From positions 55,123,382 through 55,187,381 of the forward strand of contig NC_052617.1 in assembly GCF_016545825.1 (NCBI RefSeq): a stretch of 64,000 bases of DNA, read 5' to 3'. Made by a program: the position numbers and the translations under genes. This stretch comes from Eucalyptus grandis (taxonomy: Eukaryota > Streptophyta > Magnoliopsida > Myrtales > Myrtaceae). Of this stretch, positions 1-11,180 are shown one piece after another (the stretch's first letter is position 1; every line of letters starts with the position of its first letter). Below the pieces are notes generated by a model that saw only the letters and a list, made by a program, of their open reading frames with translations, was not told the origin of the DNA and did not search any database.

Positions 1-773
1 GAATTTTTTTAGTATGGTAAACTGTTTGTTTGAAGCCACAAAAGCTTTTCATGCTTAAAGTTGCTGAACTCTTTTGAGAAGAAAATTTTCATATTGATTT
101 AGCTCACCAATTTCATGTGGAGATTTATCAAGATAGACAACTCAATGGAGTGACATTAATGTTTAAGAATGCTAAATGAGACGTATCGGGATGATGAAAG
201 GCAAGCCCTATCCTATACACAGTCCCTTACTTATACACTTGATACACTTGTGAGATGAATGTAGGAAGTTCCATATCTGTGAGGTAAAAAGAGTTCTCTC
301 GAAAGGTACGATAACCGAAATGATGAGAGGCAATTCATTTCTCTATCCCAAACACTACATATAATCCATTGCTTAACCCCTTTGAGCTCCATACACTTGT
401 GGAAATTCTTTCAAATTATCCCTGTCAAGAACCACCCCACATTGGGGCAAATTGGAGGGTAAGATAGCACCATAAAGTGAAGAAAATGGATTGAAATTTT
501 CTTGCTTTCACTTACATCAATTTTCAAGTCGTGCTATTACAATGAATTCATATGGTAATTTAAGTGCCTTAGGATGACGAAGAGCATTTTTTTTCTCTAT
601 CCTACATGCTTATATCCTTTGCATAGCCCACTTGAGCCTACAATTTCATTTCTTTTTAAACCCAGTTGGTGATTATCCCCCACACTTGGGGGCAAGGCAA
701 AAGGCATATGAAGACCCTTGAAAGTTCAAGTGTCATTATTTTACGCATGCATAGAAATCAAAATAGAACTAAG

Positions 774-900
774 GGGCATGAAAAAGCAGTGTGCCTGGTA
801 AAAGCAAGGCCAATGCCCATGAAAAAAAGTGAAGAAAAATGAACAAGAACTAGGGCATGAAAAAACAGTGTGCTTGATAAAAGCAAGGTCGATGATGCCC
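774..900 (+). repeat. Two tandem copies of a GGGCAT...ATGCCC hairpin motif
   Basis: Two copies, 774-818 and 853-900, each start GGGCAT and end ATGCCC, which pair perfectly. The core reads GTGCYTGRTAAAAGCAAGG. In copy 1 an inner stem GCCT (793-796) with AGGC (807-810) closes a ten-base loop. Copy 2 keeps the outer stem and a weaker inner one. Homologous copies lie in element 2 at 16177-16300. Pairing is seen in the sequence; a function is not known. Confidence 0.6.
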
Positions 901-1898
901 ATAGATGAAAAAGATAGTCAAGATAAAGACTATCTGTTGTAAAAAGGTTGTATCTCCAATGGAGCAATACTCAAAGAACTCAAAAGTTGAGTTTTTACAA
1001 TCAATGGGGCATTTCATGAAGACAATCCCCGATGATGAAAAAGAAAACTGGTGGCAATGCCAAGATGATCATCAACTCTCACCCTTAACACATATTTTGA
1101 GCCTAATGATTGTTTCATTTCTCAACCCATGAACCCATCCTACGTTACGTCCCTCACAAAGTCTCTTCAGATTATGGCACTTAAATTAACGTAGGAGTTC
1201 ATATGTTTATAAGCATCGCTCGAAGAGTGCGAGCAAGATTATTTCTTTCTCATTTTGCAGGGTTCTTGACTTGTAAACCCGGAGATAATTATAGAATTGT
1301 TCTTTTAATTGCCTTGACTCGAAGAGTCCCTTTGTTAAGCCATTGACCAAGCCCACATTATGGTCCCTATTAAAGACCTCTCGGATTGGTAAGATCGTAC
1401 CGATTGCGAGAATACTTGGATCCTTGTTGATATGATGATGAGATTGAGTGATTCTCACAAAATAGCTATTCTAAACGAGTGAGTGAAAGTCCTTTTTAAC
1501 TAAAGTCTCTCATTTAGCATTTTTAAGAAATCCATGTCGTTGTCTTGAACGACAATTCTCTCCGTGGAAATTTGGGTGATGCAAAGGTCATTATGCATGA
1601 ACCCCGATTGAGTTGATAAAAATCTCACTGAATTTTGAAATGTGCATTCTAGAGTAGCTTAGATTCTCTATCTCTTTGATGAATGCATATCGGTTTTTGC
1701 TCTAAACCATGTCGACAGGTAATTCAAGTTCCTTTCAATGTTTCATGATATTAGAAGCCTCCACCATGAAGTGGAAGACCTCCACATGATATCTAAATTT
1801 CAAAAGTCATATCCCCAGGAATCAGAGATATCACCAGGTAAGTATATCTCTATCCATACCTTGAATATTTGTCATTGCACAGGTATTCCCTTTTAAGC

Positions 1899-1925
1899 AT
1901 ACCGACACTCAATTGAGTTGTCCCC
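1899..1925 (+). repeat. GACACTC...GAGTTGTC hairpin motif
   Basis: A single copy of a motif that occurs five times in element 2 (17095-17605). GACACTC can pair with GAG plus TGTC, leaving one unpaired T, around a short AATT loop. It sits just upstream of the 12-copy hairpin array. Confidence 0.45.
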
Positions 1926-1958
1926 CAAAGATTTTTCCTTCAGATTCAATCTGATTAA

Positions 1959-2570
1959 GGCGACCGAAGAATGGTTCGGGTCCTGGTTAGATGATTTCTG
2001 TCGCAAGGTTGGGCGACCGAAGAATGGTTCGGGTCCTAGCCAAGCAAAACCTCGGTCTAGGCGGCCGTAGAATGGTACGGGTCCTAGACAACATTTATTG
2101 CTCTAACAGCGACCGTAGAATGGTACGGGTCTGGAAAAGCAATTTCTTCATTCAGGGCGACCGTAGAATGGTACGGGTCCTGGAAAAATAATTTTCTTCG
2201 TTGAGGCGACCGTAGAATGGTACGGGTCCTTGACAACACCTATTCCTTATTCGAGCGGCCGTAGAATGGTACGGGTCCTGGAAAATGAATCCCCGTTTAG
2301 GCGACCGTAGAATGGTACGGGTCCTAGACAAAATATTTCTGCCGTACTAGGCGACCGTAGAATGGTACGGGTCTGGGAAAGCAGTTCCTTACAAAACTTT
2401 TCTGCTGTATTGGGCGGCCAGACCGTAGAATGGTACGGGTCCCTGAGAAAGCAGCTCCTTTCTGCCATCTTGGGCGACCGTAGAATGGTACGGGTCCTGG
2501 GAAAGCAGCATCTTCACAAAGTCATGTTACTATTCTAGGCGACCGTAGAATGGTACGGGTCTGGACAAGT
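1959..2570 (+). repeat. 12-copy tandem hairpin array in retrotransposon 3' region
   Basis: Twelve units, roughly 47-64 bp apart, share a core of GCGACCG(A/T)AGAATGG followed by T(T/A)CGGGTCC, with more variable linkers. Each core can fold as a stem GACCGWA with TWCGG-TC, one bulged G, and a six-base GAATGG loop. The first two units (about 1960 and 2012) carry CCGAA with TTCGG; the other ten carry CCGTA with TACGG, so both sides of the stem changed together. The array ends about 230 bp before the 3' LTR, in the place where Tat/Ogre elements are known to carry tandem repeats. Confidence 0.85.
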
Positions 2571-2779
2571 AACACCCACTACCTCGAGTTACTCTATCCT
2601 CCTCGAAGGTAAGTTATTTCGGTAGGTTCATCTATCATTTGCATTAGCATTTCCATGCATCATATAAGTTGCATTAAAAATGGAATTCATGTTCCAACAA
2701 AAATATCATTCATTACATGTGCATGATCAAAATTTAGGTCTCAATTTATCTTTGAATGCAACCTCTGCGAGCTCACCTT

Positions 2780-2793
2780 CAAAGAGGGCAGGC
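2780..2793 (+). other. Polypurine tract, element 1
   Basis: CAAAGAGGGCAGGC lies immediately before the LTR start TGTTGACACC. Element 2 has the near-identical CAAAGAGGGGCAAC at the same place. This is the usual primer site for plus-strand synthesis in LTR retrotransposons. Confidence 0.65.
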
Positions 2794-5706
2794 TGTTGAC
2801 ACCTAAATTTTGGTGACCCTTTAATTATTAGTTGCATTAAAAAATTAGGGATTAATTTTAAGCCCTAAAAAATATTAGTTAATTAATTAATTGCATAGCA
2901 TATAGTTTTAGGTGCATCCATTTTAATTTGCATTTACATTGGGCCGGTGACAAATGTGTTCAAATTGATGGTTCGAGAATATTAATTTGACAATTGGACT
3001 AAGCCCACGAAGGAGTAAATAGGCCCAAGCCCGTATCCTCGGAAAGATTTTACGGATTGATTTGTGTGAGATTTCAAATTTTGGAAGAATCCTTTTGCAA
3101 TCTAAATCGTATCAAAAGCAAATATTGCATTTGGAAAAAGGAATTTTCGTGGATACGGATTTGGAAAAAATTAAAACCCTAACCGTGGCTTATAAATAAA
3201 TTAAATGCGTAGGGTTGGAGGAGGCCACGCATTTGAGACATTCGGTCATATCGAAGGGGAACAAATTCAGAGAGAAAAGCACGAGAGAAGGGGTCCTTTC
3301 CGTCGGTAAAAAAAAGCAAAGGGTGAAAAAGTGAGTGGAGAGAGGAAAAGTAGAAAAAAAAGAGAAAAAAGAAAGAAAAGCCCCCCTTGCGCGATTGTTC
3401 ATCTTCCCCGGGGGGGCCTTCGCCGCCCCTGTCGCCGTCAAACCCCGCCGTCGCCGTCGTCGATCTCCGTCCGCGAGCGCTCGAGCCGCGAGCCCGACGA
3501 CTGCGCCGCCCGACAACGAGCCCCTGAGCCTCGACGACACGCCGCCGCCTCGCTTCCGGCCCGCGACCCGCCGCCTCCGCCTCACCTCACTGCGCGCCTG
3601 CAACAGAAGCCCGGACGCCGCGCCAATCCCTGCCGTTGCAACCCTCCTCTGCAGATCTGTCTCCGCCGTCGGATCCCAAGCCACCGGTGACCTAGAGCCG
3701 CAGGGCGGCCGAGATCCGGCCGGAGTCCCTCCGCCGCAAATCCGAGGTCCCCGACGACGAAGGCCCGAACCCGGCTCGAGGCTTCCCTTTCACCGTGCCG
3801 AGCCTCGTTGAAGACCCACATCGACGCTGCCCTTGCTCCTCGCCGCGACGCTCGCCCCGATCCGGTTCTCTCCCTTTGGACGCCGCGCCCACCCGATCCA
3901 GGCGCCGGAGCTCCTCATCGCAGCCACCGAGGCCTCCCGCCGTCCACTGCGCGCCCCCGCCGGGCCGAAGCCCGTGATCCGAGCGCCCGACGCGCAGCCC
4001 CCCGCGACGCAGCCCGTGCCGCCCGACGCCGCCTCCCGCTCGCCTCCGGCCGGCGGACCCGCGACGCTCCTCGCTGCCTCGCTGCCGACACGCCGCTCCG
4101 GAGCCTCGCCGGAACCCTAGCCGTGATCCCCCTCGCCGGACCGGCCACGGCTTTGTTTTTCTTTTTCTTTTTAGAAAAAAAAAAAAAGAAAAACAAAAGA
4201 AAATTTAGGTATTTTCTTTATCTTATTTTTGTTTTATTATTTTTGCTATTTTATTTTATCTTTTTAGTGTAATTATTCCTTTAATGTGAAATTGAAATTC
4301 CATGATATGAAATTGCAACTAGTGATTGTCGTCCGATTTTCAAGCTAGAAATCCGACTCGCAATTACTTTAAAAAAATTGCCAATCCGATCTCCCGCTCG
4401 AGATCCGATTCGTGATTTATGTGAAATTGGCCAACCCGATCTCATGCGCGAGATATGGTTCGTCGATTTGGAAATCAATATGGCTTGATTTGCTGTGGTG
4501 TTACTTAAATTAGTTTTCTTTAAAAAAAATCAAAAAATGTAGTTTTAGGGTTTGCATGTTCATAATAGGAATTTTATTTCGAATTTTCAAAAATAAAAAA
4601 TCAAATCAATTAATTTAGGTTGCTAGTTCTTTTTTTAATTTGGATTGCATGTTTAATTATTTGGCAACTATTAATTTCGAAATTTAAAAAAAAGGGAAAA
4701 AAGGAAAAACACAAAAAAGAAGAAGAAGTCATTATGCATATGTCATGTAGAATTAGGGCATTCTTTGCACGTCATTGCATGCTAAGATTGCATATTATAG
4801 GTTTAGATAATTTCTCTAAATAGATTGCATGCTTATTAGGAAAATAAAAATCATGTGCACGTTATATAGAATTAGTTTCATACAATGCACGTCATTTAGT
4901 GATTTTTGTTAGATGCATTTAATTAGAAATTGCCTGTCATTAGAATTAGGTCATTAGATTAATTTAGATTGCATATTTAAATGTTGCATTTCTTTAATTT
5001 CGAATCTCATAGAAAATACAAAAAAAATTATTATTTAGAATAAATCATCTCATGCTTAGGATAGACTACATGCTTAGTTATGTCATATTGCTTAGGTCAT
5101 ATAACTAAGTCATGTTGCCATGTCATATCATTTCATGTTAAATTAGTGGCATGCATTGCATATTGCATGATTTTCATTAATTAAGTGAAAACAAAACAAA
5201 AATTGCGTGTTAATTAGAAATCATATCTAGGACTGCTGATGTGAATTCTAAACTAACAACGCAGATGCTTTCGTTGCTATAAGGTAAGTCCTGCAATTTA
5301 TTCATTTGCTTTCTTGTGTGTTAAATTGATGGTTTGCGCACCCGCATGGTCACCTCACATGCTAGAATTTAAAATTAATTCAAGCTGCCTGCAAAAACAT
5401 TTTCAAAATTAAAAGAATGGTACCGAAAGGGCATTAGAGAAATCTAGTGTAACCAAGTCCCCGTACCCATAATCTCTGGTTCGTAGAAGTAAAGTAAATC
5501 TCAATTACTTTACTTGGGTTTCTAATCGACCCACCAAAAATAGATTAGTGGCGACTCCTAATTAAAAATCATTTGCATGTTATAAACTTGAACCTAAGTC
5601 GCGAATTGGTATGGGCTTGGGAGAGCCCGGAGTTAAGTCTAGGCTTAACAATCCATTAGCCAAACCTTAGGTGGTTCACCACCCCGAAAAAAATTGGGTC
5701 GCGACA
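2794..5706 (+). mobile_element. 3' LTR of element 1 (about 2.9 kb)
   Basis: The LTR begins TGTTGACACC and ends GGGTCGCGACA, the same ends as the LTRs of element 2. It has an AT-rich start, a TATA box, a very GC- and CpG-rich block (about 3400-4145), then AT-rich sequence. Several overlapping ORFs of 60-160 codons in the GC-rich block lie in all frames and look like composition effects, not genes. The last 500 bases, from GGTACCGAAAGGGCATTAG on, are the best conserved part of this LTR family and recur at 9293-9587, 21690-21987 and, reversed, from 30403. The 5' partner LTR is outside the window, so no target duplication can be checked. Confidence 0.85.
3191..3200 (+). promoter_or_regulatory. 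LTR TATA box, element 1
   Basis: TATAAATAAA lies about 400 bp inside the LTR, ahead of the GC-rich block. The related antisense LTR piece has a matching TATA-type box (rc of TTATTTATAGG near 5990-6000), which supports a real LTR promoter position. Confidence 0.5.
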
Positions 5707-6388
5707 CTCGGTTAGATTCAGAGAAAGTCGTTGGTGGAGGGACTCGGAAGGAAGCAGCAACGGCACCATCGTCATATGGGGTTCGCTAGGTTGAAGCGAT
5801 GAACACCGAAAGAAGGAGGCGCGATCCCAGTAGTAGGGACTCACCGCAGCAGGCGAGAGTCATAGGATCTTCACGTCTCTTACTCTTTGAGCGTTCACTG
5901 CGCTCTCTCTCTCTCTCTCTCACTCTCTGAACGTGTGGCCATGTATTCAATGTATTGTGTGGTCCACCCCGAAACCCTACGCAAACAACTTATTTATAGG
6001 GCGAGGATTAGGGTTTTAATTTTTCCAAATTCTTGTCCACAAATATTCTTTTTCAAAACGCAATATTTTCTTTTCACATCTGCCCCATCTAAAAAATTCA
6101 TCATATCTTGGAAAAATTTCAAATTCCTACTTTTTACGAGATTTAAAAAACGGGCCTAGGCCAATTTGCCTCGCTTCGTGGGCTTAGTCCGACCTGTCAA
6201 TTTAAAGCTCGAACCACTAATGAAACCCATCTCTACGGGTTCAATAAATGCAAAAAATGCAAATGCACCTAAATCTATATGCTATGCAATTAATTAATTA
6301 ATTAATATTTTTTTAGGAGTTAAAATTAATCCCTAATTTTTTAATGCGATAAATGAATAAACGAGTCGCCAAAATTTAGGTGTCACCA
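5707..6388 (-). mobile_element. Antisense fragment of a related LTR (5' part only)
   Basis: The reverse complement of this stretch begins TGGTGACACC followed by AAATTTTGGCGAC, then TTAGGGATTAATTTTAA and the TTAATTAATTAATTGCATAGCATATAG segment, as in the start of the element 1 LTR. It lacks the LTR 3' end. It abuts the 3' end of element 1 with no spacer, as if element 1 had inserted into an older LTR whose other half lies left of the window. A (CT)n tract occurs at about 5904-5922. Confidence 0.7.
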
Positions 6389-6516
6389 ATATATTAGTAA
6401 TCAGTTGTTCCTTTTCGATCTGAGCTGTGCCGCCATAAATGCCGTTGGCGTCGCTGCTTGCTACGGTCAAGAGACCACCCCATGGTGGTTGCGACTCTCG
6501 GTGAACATCGTCCGGG

Positions 6517-6553
<37 letters not shown>

Positions 6554-6995
6554 GATTTGAGGTCACGCGACCAAGGCGGTGTCGCACTCCCAAGGCGGCA
6601 ACGAAACCACCGCGGTATAAGGGTCGTCTGCGTCGCCATTTTCTCCCCTCATTTTCTTTTACTCTATTTCTAGCCAGCTCTCTTTCTCTATGGGTTTAGT
6701 TTCTTTCTTCAAGTACCTTTTTTTTTTTTTGAAATTTTTATGCTGAGTTTTGAGTTCTCTTTATTGTGACAGAGAAATCAGTTCATCATCAAAATCAGCT
6801 GATTTAAATAGTGCTGTTTGAGACAGACATCCAAATAAAATGAAAGAACATACCAAATATATTATTATGCTGAGAGCATCTTATGATAATTGAAATGATT
6901 CAATGTATTAATGGGATTAAACGTGCTTAATTCTTTTTCAGCAACAAAAGGATAAGTGATTGATTTTATTAGTAACACTTAAATTACTTGAGATG

Positions 6996-7031
<36 letters not shown>

Positions 7032-7219
7032 AAATTATCAATGTAGTTCACGGACACAACTAATTCAAAGAGAAAGATTTACATCTGATAAATCTCGATA
7101 ACTAATAGCAGAAGATGGAACAATGACACAAGAACAACATTTAAGAAATGTGAACAATTTATAAGATAAAAGAAGTTTTATGATTAAAAAATATTGAGCA
7201 ATGTGTTCTACTTACTAAC
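6389..7219. other. Spacer with no supported gene; CT and AT microsatellites
   Basis: No recognisable coding sequence. A (CT)n tract of about 34 bp lies at 6519-6553 inside a GC-richer block (6420-6640) of unknown origin. An (AT)n tract lies at about 6999-7024. The part nearest 7219 should be intron 2 of the WAK-A pseudogene by position. No kinase exon of WAK-A is found here or in the rest of 1-7219. Confidence 0.5.
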
Positions 7220-7390
7220 CTGGCACCATGTAGATTAAGCTAAACCACTTTTGATGGATGATAGCAGTACAACCTTTCCCATCTTTTCTTCCATCTCCTC
7301 GGGATCCCATTGGATATGAACAATTATACGTTCCCGGTAAGTTCGTAAATATTCCAATGCAGGGTGGTGAAATCACGCATTCATTGATGT
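7220..7390 (-). pseudogene. WAK-A exon 2 (EGF-like domain), degraded
   Basis: On the minus strand the exon follows a CTACAG acceptor and ends at a CAG|GTTAGT donor. It is 171 bp against 174 bp for the equivalent WAK-C exon (52322-52495), in the same phase, and starts DINEC, the calcium-binding EGF signature. It keeps [10 protein letters not shown] at the end. Two of the six EGF cysteines are lost: the third (the stretch after PPC reads IGIFTN) and the fifth (YNCSYP where YxCxCP is expected), so two disulfides cannot form. Exon 1 of the same gene lies at 22519-23408, separated by element 2. Splice sites are intact in appearance; the fold is probably not. Confidence 0.75.
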
Positions 7391-7729
7391 CTGTAGGAAT
7401 ATTTTCTAATAGAAGAAGCAAATTTGACACCATTTCAATTGGAAGAAACTTGAAAAAGTAAATAAAATCTCATGATTCAGCAACACTTTCAATTGTGGGA
7501 GGACATATTGTGTCAATTTGCTTTTTCTGAGATTGTGATACCTCACCACAGTTTTTAAATGATGGGCCGTTATCTCAAGAGCCTAAGCTTAACCAAGCAC
7601 TTAGATCTTTGTTACGAATAGAAGATCCAAGTATTATCCAACAAAATTGTGCCATTACCAACTAGAATAACATATCACATAGAAAAGAATTCAAAAATTA
7701 CTGTCTATAAATACAGAAAAATTCTGGAT
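7391..7729 (-). other. Distal part of WAK-A intron 1
   Basis: AT-rich sequence between the exon 2 acceptor and the element 2 target duplication TGGAT (7725-7729). Together with 21993-22518 it makes an ancestral intron of under 1 kb. Nothing else is recognised. Confidence 0.6.
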
Positions 7730-8258
7730 TGTTGACACCTAAAATTTCATTTTTTTAATTAGGTTTTACTTTTGTTTTTATTTATTTTATTTTTTATTTG
7801 ATCTTTTCTCGGATGATAAATAAACAAAGAAAAAAAGCGGAAAAGAAACGAAAAAGAGAAGCAGCCCTCGAATGGGCCCTTATGGCCCATTTCCCCTTTC
7901 AGCTCGGCCCTACTAGTCGTCTCCTTCCTCTCGCCTTTGCAGCACACGCGCAGAGGACGCGACGCCGTTGAGGCAGGCGGACGACGACCCATGTGGGAGG
8001 GGCAGTTGGCGTCGGATGGGACGCCGATTCGGCCGGCGGAGACCGCTTAGCGCACGGGGACCATCGATCGAAGCTCCGTCAACTAGCTACCCCCTCGCCT
8101 ATAAGTAGGCCCCCGTTTCCAACGGCGATGGGCACGCCGAGAACGATCAAAGGCTACAACGCTTCGAGCTTCCTGCTGAGAGACTTCAGAAGGGGAGCCG
8201 AGGTCGAGCAAACCCATATCCGAAGGCTCGCGGCCAGAGAGGGAGAAGTTCGAAGAGA

Positions 8259-8313
<55 letters not shown>

Positions 8314-8408
8314 CTTCTGTGAGAGACTTTAGAAGGGGAGCCGAGGTCGAGCAAACCCATATCCGAAGGCTCGCGGCCAGAGAGGGAGAAGTTCTGCTGA
8401 AGAGACAC

Positions 8409-8477
<69 letters not shown>

Positions 8478-9587
8478 CAGACTGAGGTCGCAGACCTCGG
8501 ACGACCCACTGAGAGACTTCAGGGGATCCGAGGGCTCGCGGTCGGAGAACTGGGGCATTGCCAGAGGAGTGGATCGAGAGAGAGAGAGAGGGGGAGATCG
8601 AGCACGAGGAAGGCGAAAGGGCCTCGAGCACCGTGCGACGTTGTCACCGTCTCTGCCGTGCACGGTTGCCATTCTTGGCCAAGTAGCCTATCTCCGTCGT
8701 CGTCACCACTGTCGCCGTCGTAGCCCTCTCCGTTGTCCCGTTCTTGTCATGTCGCCGCCACTACCGTAGTCACTGTCACCGCCGAAGCACCTAGGTTTCC
8801 ATCCCCGGCGCCGTGAATTCGCAAATCCTAGGGTTTGCGATTTTCCGGGTCGCGAAGCGGATCCGAACCCGGAAAATCGGGTAGGGTTCGCAATCCGCGG
8901 GCGGCGGGAGTCGGGTCGGGTGCTGGAGCCGGGTCAGGTAGGATTTCGAAGGAGGGAGCGGGTTGTCGGGCCGAGTACGCGCTTTCGGGCGACCGGGTCG
9001 ATTTTATAATATTTTAATATAAAGTAATATTATAATAAATAAATAGTTTATTTTCAAAAAATCAAAAAATAATTTATTTTCCAAAAAATTCGGAAAAATA
9101 TTAAAAAAATATTTTATTTTCCAAAAAAAGCCAAAAAATCCAAAAAAGCCAAAAAAATTCAGAAAAAGCCAAAAATAAAAAAATCCCTTTTATGTCCAAA
9201 AATTAGAAAAAGACTCAAAAATGTTTTTCCTCCCAAAATGCATGGAAAATCCCTCGAACATCCAAAAAACCTCAAGGTTTAAACAATATGAGGTACCGAA
9301 AGGGCATTAGTGATTAATTAGTGTAATCAAGTCCTCGATCCTAATTTCTCTGGTTGCGCAAGAGTGAGTATTTCTCCTGATACTTCACTTGGGTTTCTAA
9401 TCAACCCACCCCAAATCGATTAGTGGTGACTTCATTTTAAAATTAGTTTACGGGTTAAAAACTTAGACTATTAAAGTCGTGAAATGGTGGACTTGGGAGA
9501 GTCCGGGCTTAATAAATCAGCCGAGCCATTAGCCTCCTTAAGTGCCCGTACCCAATTACGGACGCCGAAAAAAAAGAAGTCGCGACA
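7730..9587 (+). repeat. 5' LTR of element 2
   Basis: 1858 bp. It holds a TATA-like box, a GC-rich leader and two long (GA)n tracts (8263-8311, 8412-8475). A 74-bp segment (8178-8251, ending just before the first GA tract) recurs at 8321-8394, so one GA tract plus flank is duplicated with a 143-bp offset. The 3' LTR has this segment only once. Long serine/leucine or arginine/glutamate ORFs here come from the GA tracts and are not genes. Confidence 0.9.
8100..8107 (+). promoter_or_regulatory. TATA-like box of element 2 5' LTR
   Basis: TATAAGTA within CGCCTATAAGTAGGCCCCC. The 3' LTR has TATAAATA in the same context at 20438-20445, so this copy has probably drifted by one base. Confidence 0.5.
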
Positions 9588-9590
9588 GCT

Positions 9591-9608
9591 TGGCGACTCA
9601 GCTGGGGA
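9591..9608 (+). other. Candidate primer binding site of element 2
   Basis: TGGCGACTCAGCTGGGGA starts three bases after the LTR end, where a tRNA primer site belongs, and begins TGG as expected for pairing with a tRNA CCA end. From memory it resembles primer sites described in Tat/Ogre elements; the tRNA was not verified. Confidence 0.5.
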
Positions 9609-10082
9609 CTTTGAGGACTTAGGTCATTTTATCTTCGTTTAAATGCTTTGCTTGACTTGGGTTTTTTTTTTCTTTTGTGCGGGGTAATAGCTTAAAGTTT
9701 TTTTCTGTTAAAATAAAATGTTTTGTGATTATAAACTGCTGTGCATCCTTAAATGTTTTAGCACTACACATGGCACACATAACTCGGCCGCGGACACAGG
9801 CCGCCATTGGATTTCTAGGATGGTGTTAAGAAAGATACGACCTTGAACGCGAGGCTGCGATGTAGAGGTTGCTTTTCTTTTCCCCGAATTTCTTAGCCAA
9901 GGTTAGGAGGGTATGCTAACGCGAGACTACGACGGGCGGATATCCTTTTAATCTCACCAAGCCTCTCAGTTAGAAATCGAGCCGCACATCCCATGCGCAT
10001 GTTCTTGTGTTTGCCATTTTCTTTAAAAGCAAAGTAATTTCTTTACTTTTACTCAGTCTTTTTTATTGGCTCATGGCAATTT

Positions 10083-11180
10083 ATGAAAGGTTTTTCGAGT
10101 CCCAGTTTATATGCGATAGGAGAAGACGATATCCAGTTTCTTCCCATTCCCAAAGCAGAGCTCTTCAGATGGTGGGGTCAATTGGACCAATTTGCCCAAG
10201 AGCGCGGGAAAGACAAAGTCGGTCATCTCCTATCATTGTTCCAAATCTCTGTTCATCCCGAAGTCCTGCAGGCCATGGCACATTTCTGGTGCCCGAGGAC
10301 ATCCACTTTTATGTTCGGTGGGTTCGAGCTAACCCCAACTCTAGAGGAATATAGCATCATCACTGGAAAGTCTCTTGAGAATCGGCTTGTTAGGCCACCA
10401 ACAGGCATTGACCTATTGTGCAGGTTAGCACGACTTTTAAGAATTGAAGTCCATGTTGTGAGGCGAACTCTTGAAAGCAACCATAACACCTGCCCACTAA
10501 CATTTTTGATTACCTGTTTTGAAAATCAACCCATGACCCAAAAAAGTGAAATTTTCCTTTTAGCCTTTTTCGGGTTCATCATTTTTCCCCATCAAAAAAA
10601 TGCCATAAGTCCCTCAATGGCATGGGTGGTTGATCAGGTTTCGAGAGGGCAAAACTGCGTCAACATGATTTTAGCTGACACATTTTTGTCTCTTAATCGT
10701 TTTAAAGAAAACACGGAAAAAATCATGCGAGCCTCCCCATAAATTTTGCAGGTTTGGTTCTTTTCTCATCTAAGCGAATTTCGATGCCTCATGCAATCAT
10801 CCGAAAATGATTGCAAAAATCCATTACAGAAGTTTGTGATCCTAGAATCATATATTCCCAACCAAAACTATTTTAGCTGGATAAATTTCTTAAGAGACCC
10901 CACTCCTGAGACATTCCAATGGTGTGCTGGTTGGTTTCGTGAAAAAAGAGAGCTCGCTTTGCTTACGACAAAGCCATCCAATTCCATTTCTCGGCCTCAC
11001 CGGCGGCACTCCCTATTACCCATATAGGGTGGGTCGACAGTATGGAGCCCTTCAAGAAATCCCGCCGCTTTCCAAGAAGAAAATACATCCACTCCGTTTT
11101 ACCCAAGTCGTGACTATGCATTCGAGATTGCCATTCTCGAAGAGAGATAGAGCAAGTGCCATCGCAAAAGAATCATAGTA
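10083..11180 (+). pseudogene. ORF1-type protein of a Tat/Ogre-like element (DUF7745-like), broken
   Basis: The open part (10083-10742) encodes about 219 residues including LTPTLEEYSIITGK and a later stretch ending near ILADTFLSLNRF, a pattern I associate with the DUF7745/plant-mobile-domain proteins carried upstream of gag in large plant Ty3-type elements. An in-frame TAA at 10740-10742 interrupts it, and the same frame continues with LQVWFFSHL and on to about 10980. A frameshift near 10960-10980 then moves the homology to another frame, which reads GLTGGTPYYPYRVGRQYG. So at least two lesions are present. Function in the element is unknown. The family call is from recognition, not from a search. 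Confidence 0.55.

Larger units (their letters stand above)
1..2793 (+). mobile_element. 3' internal noncoding region of a Tat/Ogre-like LTR retrotransposon (element 1)
   Basis: This stretch ends in a purine tract followed directly by an LTR that starts TGTTGACACC, so it is the 3' internal part of an LTR element whose 5' part lies before the window. It is colinear with 15600-20062 of element 2: the same diagnostic segments occur at 186-335 and 15637-15775, 480-640 and 15840-16040, 774-900 and 16177-16300, and 1140-1460 and 16440-16720. Only short ORFs occur and none resembles gag or pol. The region ends with a 12-copy tandem repeat. The Tat/Ogre assignment rests on the shared layout with element 2, which keeps a gag remnant. 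Confidence 0.8.

Noticed and set aside
1959..2570. CRISPR-like array of short repeats and spacers
   Set aside because: Repeats are imperfect, spacers are related to one another, no cas genes exist, and the context is a plant retrotransposon.
3331..4196. Cluster of overlapping ORFs up to 158-164 codons on both strands
   Set aside because: They lie in the CpG-rich leader of an LTR, overlap in several frames, and consist of Pro/Arg/Ala-rich low-complexity sequence. High GC removes stop codons, and no domain is visible.
8154..8723. ORFs of 100-172 codons with long Ser-Leu or Arg-Glu runs
   Set aside because: Direct translation of (GA)n tracts in the LTR; the same tract gives ORFs on both strands.
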